In this document: one piece after another, positions 51,278-52,207 of the stretch
Position numbering within the stretch: position 1 is the first letter of the stretch
How the letters are laid out: each line of letters begins with the position of its first letter
Notes under the pieces: generated by a model
Databases searched by the model: none
What the model was told of the DNA's origin: nothing
The model's input: the letters and a program-made list of their open reading frames with translations, nothing else
Position numbers and translations under genes: made by a program
Assembly: GCA_031290175.1 (NCBI GenBank)
Contig: JAITOC010000057.1
Coordinates: forward strand, 1 to 52,207
Source: Coriobacteriales bacterium
GTDB taxonomy: Bacteria > Actinomycetota > Coriobacteriia > Coriobacteriales > UBA8131
DNA length: 52,207 nt
Direction of reading: 5' to 3'

Positions 51278-51784
51278 TCAGAGCAAGATGCCTTCCAGTT
51301 TGAGCAGGGCGGCCTTCTTGTCGAGCCCGCCGGCGTAGCCGGTGAGGGAGCCGGTGGAGCCTACCACACGGTGGCAGGGGATGAGGATCGAGATAGGGTT
51401 GTGACCTACGGCGCCGCCCACCGCCTGAGCGCTGACCTTCTTAACGCCGGTTTCCCGAGCGATCTGCGCAGCGATGGCACCGTAGGTAGTGGTAGTGCCG
51501 TGGGGTATCGCGCGGAGAATGTCCCAGACGCGGCGACGGAAGGTGGAGCCACCCTGAGGGTCGAGGGGAAAGTCGATAGGCTTGTTCTCGCCTTTGAAGT
51601 AGGCGTCGAGCCAGTCCTGGGCGGCGTTGAGCAGGGGGTGGTCGGGGGCGGAGAGCCACGCGGGCTTATCGGCAGGGAAGTACTTCTGCCCGTCGAACCA
51701 GATGCCGACAAGAGCGGTGTCGGAAGCCGAGGCGGTGATGGAGCCGAGCGGCGTGGCTATGGAGCGGGTGTAGAGGGCGGTCAT
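51278..51784 (-). CDS. ogt: Methylated-DNA--protein-cysteine methyltransferase
   Basis: 168 residues; AAGGGGGAATC precedes ATG 51784. The suicide DNA repair enzyme takes a methyl group from O6-methylguanine onto Cys137 in the active-site motif PCHRVV. The helix-turn-helix that binds DNA is visible (TTTYGAIAAQIARETG), as is the Asn hinge region GGAVGHNPI. The size fits Ogt rather than the larger Ada. It is convergent with the ATPase gene. Confidence 0.95.
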   Translation of the reverse strand: MTALYTRSIATPLGSITASASDTALVGIWFDGQKYFPADKPAWLSAPDHPLLNAAQDWLDAYFKGENKPIDFPLDPQGGSTFRRRVWDILRAIPHGTTTTYGAIAAQIARETGVKKVSAQAVGGAVGHNPISILIPCHRVVGSTGSLTGYAGGLDKKAALLKLEGILL

Positions 51785-51965
51785 GATTCCCCCTTGGGAT
51801 GGATTGGGATATGGCGAGGGGCTGCGCCTGCTTTGGCGGGCTTGGCTTTATCCACATCCCAGAGGTATCCGAGCGTGCAGAAGTGGGATCAGGTCATCGC
51901 TTTCCCGCAGAAGAAAGTAGCAGGTGATAAGGGCGCAAGGTGATAGGGCATCGCAACAACAGGTT

Positions 51966-52175
51966 CTAATGCTCCACGCCAATCATCACCGAGGATGCCT
52001 TTATGACGGCATAGGCCTCCTGACCTGGCACCAGCGCTAGGTCATCTACGGCGGCATTGGAGATGCTGGCTGTAATCAGGTTGTCACCAATCCTGATGGC
52101 AACGTAACTGGTGACAGCGCCCTTTTCGATTTTCTCGATAACACCCTTGAGCTGATTGCGAGCAGATAACTTCAT
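51966..52175 (-). CDS. Mop-type molybdate-binding protein (TOBE domain)
   Basis: 69 residues; AAGAGGAACCACC precedes ATG 52175. A single Mop/TOBE domain (MKLSARNQLKGVIEKIEKGAVTS ... GDNLITASISNAAVDDLALVPGQEAYAVIKASSVMIGV) of the molbindin type, which binds molybdate at subunit interfaces of a hexamer and buffers molybdenum. Molybdenum genes may lie past the right edge, but none is in the window. A molybdenum store would suit an anaerobe rich in molybdoenzymes. Confidence 0.93.
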   Translation of the reverse strand: MKLSARNQLKGVIEKIEKGAVTSYVAIRIGDNLITASISNAAVDDLALVPGQEAYAVIKASSVMIGVEH

Positions 52176-52207
52176 GGTGGTTCCTCTTCTCAGTAGAGCC
52201 TCCCCTG

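Noticed and set aside
51173-51943. 256-residue plus-strand frame near the right end
   Set aside because: It is antisense to ogt, and its composition (Gly/Val/Glu-rich runs) is that of a shadow frame.

Overview
The window reads as a chromosomal segment of a moderately GC-rich member of the Coriobacteriia, most likely the Eggerthellaceae. The grounds are circumstantial. It has a Tat-exported lipoprotein flavin reductase divergent from a 12-TM LuxR-type regulator, several Tat lipoproteins, large CnaB/SpaA-type surface proteins and an actinobacterial style of PII and PheS. No 16S gene or other decisive marker is present, so the family call is inference.

Layout. 1-3.6 kb: the 5' end of a probable methyltransferase gene, the flavin reductase and its divergent regulator. 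3.6-5.8 kb: a decayed stretch, tRNA-Glu(CUC) with a duplicated 3' end, tRNA-Gln(CUG), a coiled-coil membrane protein and a small ribbon-helix-helix-like protein. 5.8-14 kb: a tight four-gene surface operon made of a membrane protein with an exposed domain, a Gly/Ser-linker Zn-ribbon-like membrane protein, a 1395-residue repeat adhesin with a sorting-like tail, and a BTAD/SARP-type regulator. 14-27.3 kb: a conserved housekeeping run, secA, prfB, split transketolase, ftsE, ftsX, ctpA-like protease, rnr, M42 peptidase, smpB. 27.4-28.8 kb: a hicAB toxin-antitoxin pair and the tmRNA gene, whose 3' end is duplicated. 28.8-36.6 kb: YbjQ-family protein, polA, amt-glnB (ammonium uptake) and a three-gene ABC importer of the nitrate/sulfonate/taurine type. 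36.6-38.3 kb: a partly decayed tandem duplication of a two-lipoprotein cassette. 38.3-44 kb: pheS-pheT, a Tat-lipoprotein alpha/beta hydrolase and a RarD-type transporter. 44-49.2 kb: a 1690-residue surface protein that fuses an adhesin with an internal LPLTG signal to a homologue of the 5.8 kb membrane protein. 49.3-49.8 kb: a deletion scar of pdxST followed by a 186-nt imperfect palindrome. 49.9-52.2 kb: an ATPase-nuclease, ogt and a Mop-type molybdate-binding protein.

How the genes fit together. Protein export (SecA), division (FtsEX), translation termination and ribosome rescue (RF2, SmpB, tmRNA, RNase R) cluster in the middle. The two surface loci share two homologous domains. At one locus these sit in separate genes and at the other they are fused, which suggests that the adhesin and the membrane protein work as one complex. 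The most unusual features are this split/fused pair, the two RNA genes with duplicated 3' ends around similar hairpin inserts, the pdxST scar, and an RF2 whose stop-codon tripeptide reads SPT instead of SPF.
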